From Chloroflexia bacterium (GTDB lineage Bacteria; Chloroflexota; Chloroflexia; Thermomicrobiales; JALYUS01), in the NCBI GenBank assembly GCA_025928215.1, contig JAICJW010000310.1, forward strand, positions 1-5,489: a DNA stretch of 5,489 bases, written 5' to 3'. Position 1 is the stretch's first letter. Each line of letters starts with the position of its first letter. The notes below the pieces were generated by a model. It was not told the DNA's origin. It saw only the letters and a list, made by a program, of their open reading frames with translations, and did no database searches. Position numbers and translations under genes: made by a program. Shown here piece after piece: positions 5,007 through 5,489 of this stretch.

Positions 5007-5489
5007 ATGATACGGCGGCTCCGCAACAGTGAAATCGTCGTCTTTTGCGCGTTTATCCTCTTCGTGCTGGCGTGGCTGCCCCTGCAAGGCATCCGCGATC
5101 CACTCCCGATCTGGGAAAACGCGGTGCGCCCCCATCCGGAGATCCGGGCAGTGTTCGCCGTCGTCCAGATTGCCGGCTTCGTTGCCTTCCTCGCCATCGT
5201 GGCGGCCGGCGTGCCCTCCCTCGTGCTGCTTGCCACGCGTGCGCTGCACGACCGCCGCCGGGATCTGCTGCTCCTTCTGGCCGTTCCCTTCCTCAGTATG
5301 GCACTGCTCGCGGGGTACGGTCTGCTCGCGTCGTCTGCATGGACGCAGCGGCAGGCAGCCGCACCGGATGCCCCCTTCACGCCGCTCGCAGTCGCGCTCC
5401 AACTCGGTCTCGTCGTCATCGTCGGGTGTGCGATTGCGGGAAGTACAACCGCCGTCGTTGTCGCGGTCGCACGGAGTGAACCGGACGAC
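5007..5489 (+). CDS. Multi-spanning membrane protein of unknown function (partial, open at right edge)
   Basis: The frame is open through the last base, giving 161 visible residues without a stop. Hydrophobic segments lie at about 9-27 (EIVVFCAFILFVLAWLPL), 48-78 (VFAVVQIAGFVAFLAIVAAG), 86-109 (DLLLLLAVPFLSMALLAG) and 126-155 (PLAVALQLGLVVIVGCAIAG). Charged turns separate them (RRLRN, RPHPEIR, HDRRRD), which suggests at least four membrane helices with the N-terminus inside. No catalytic or transport motif is recognisable, so I give no function. ATG at 5007 is well supported by GGGAGGG at 4992-4998 with 8 nt spacing. It lies 60 bp downstream of the methyltransferase-like gene on the same strand, with a possible promoter of its own in between. 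Confidence 0.8.
   Translation, partial: MIRRLRNSEIVVFCAFILFVLAWLPLQGIRDPLPIWENAVRPHPEIRAVFAVVQIAGFVAFLAIVAAGVPSLVLLATRALHDRRRDLLLLLAVPFLSMALLAGYGLLASSAWTQRQAAAPDAPFTPLAVALQLGLVVIVGCAIAGSTTAVVVAVARSEPDD

Noticed and set aside
4626..5402. Minus-strand open frame of 258 codons
   Set aside because: It crosses the methyltransferase-like and membrane-protein genes, both better supported by motifs and ribosome-binding sites. Its composition is typical of an antisense shadow.

Overview
This 5.5 kb window is a high-GC bacterial chromosomal segment with compact gene packing and no rRNA, tRNA, CRISPR array or transposase that I can see. It holds eight protein genes, six complete and two cut by the window edges. 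The organism is not certain. The gene types (a TRX-fold ferredoxin, an EVE protein, a Pro/Ala-rich double-zinc-ribbon protein) and the GC-rich CCCTCACCCC...GGGGTGAGG palindromic repeat are what I would expect in a Chloroflexota-like lineage such as a Thermomicrobia relative. That is inference from style, not proof.

Layout. 1-869 (-): N-terminal part of a bifunctional RelA/SpoT ppGpp hydrolase/synthetase, running off the left edge. 1032-1502 (+): EVE-domain protein. 1505-1622: palindromic GC-rich repeat with nested hairpins. 1624-1983 (+): small [2Fe-2S] thioredoxin-fold ferredoxin starting at TTG. 1991-2068: inverted array of GTTCGNN heptamers filling the gap between two convergent genes. 2069-2764 (-): membrane-anchored TlpA-like thioredoxin. 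2824-3288 (+): DoxX/MauE-like membrane protein. 3368-4114 (-): protein with two C-terminal zinc ribbons. 4272-4946 (+): class I SAM-methyltransferase-like protein. 5007-5489 (+): multi-spanning membrane protein, open at the right edge.

The clearest functional pairing is the divergent TlpA-like thioredoxin (WCPHC) and MauE-like membrane protein (CGCFG), a plausible extracytoplasmic thiol-disulfide pair. The rest looks like unrelated housekeeping and accessory genes. Each of the three divergent gene pairs (rel/EVE, TlpA/MauE, zinc ribbon/methyltransferase) has the same AGTATA core between its genes. It reads as a -10 element (TATACT) for the minus-strand gene and a weaker -10 on the plus strand, suggesting shared bidirectional promoters.

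No defence island or obviously new multi-gene system is evident. The most interesting signals are the repeat whose right arm supplies the ferredoxin's ribosome-binding site, the heptamer inverted array, and the recurrent symmetric promoter cores.
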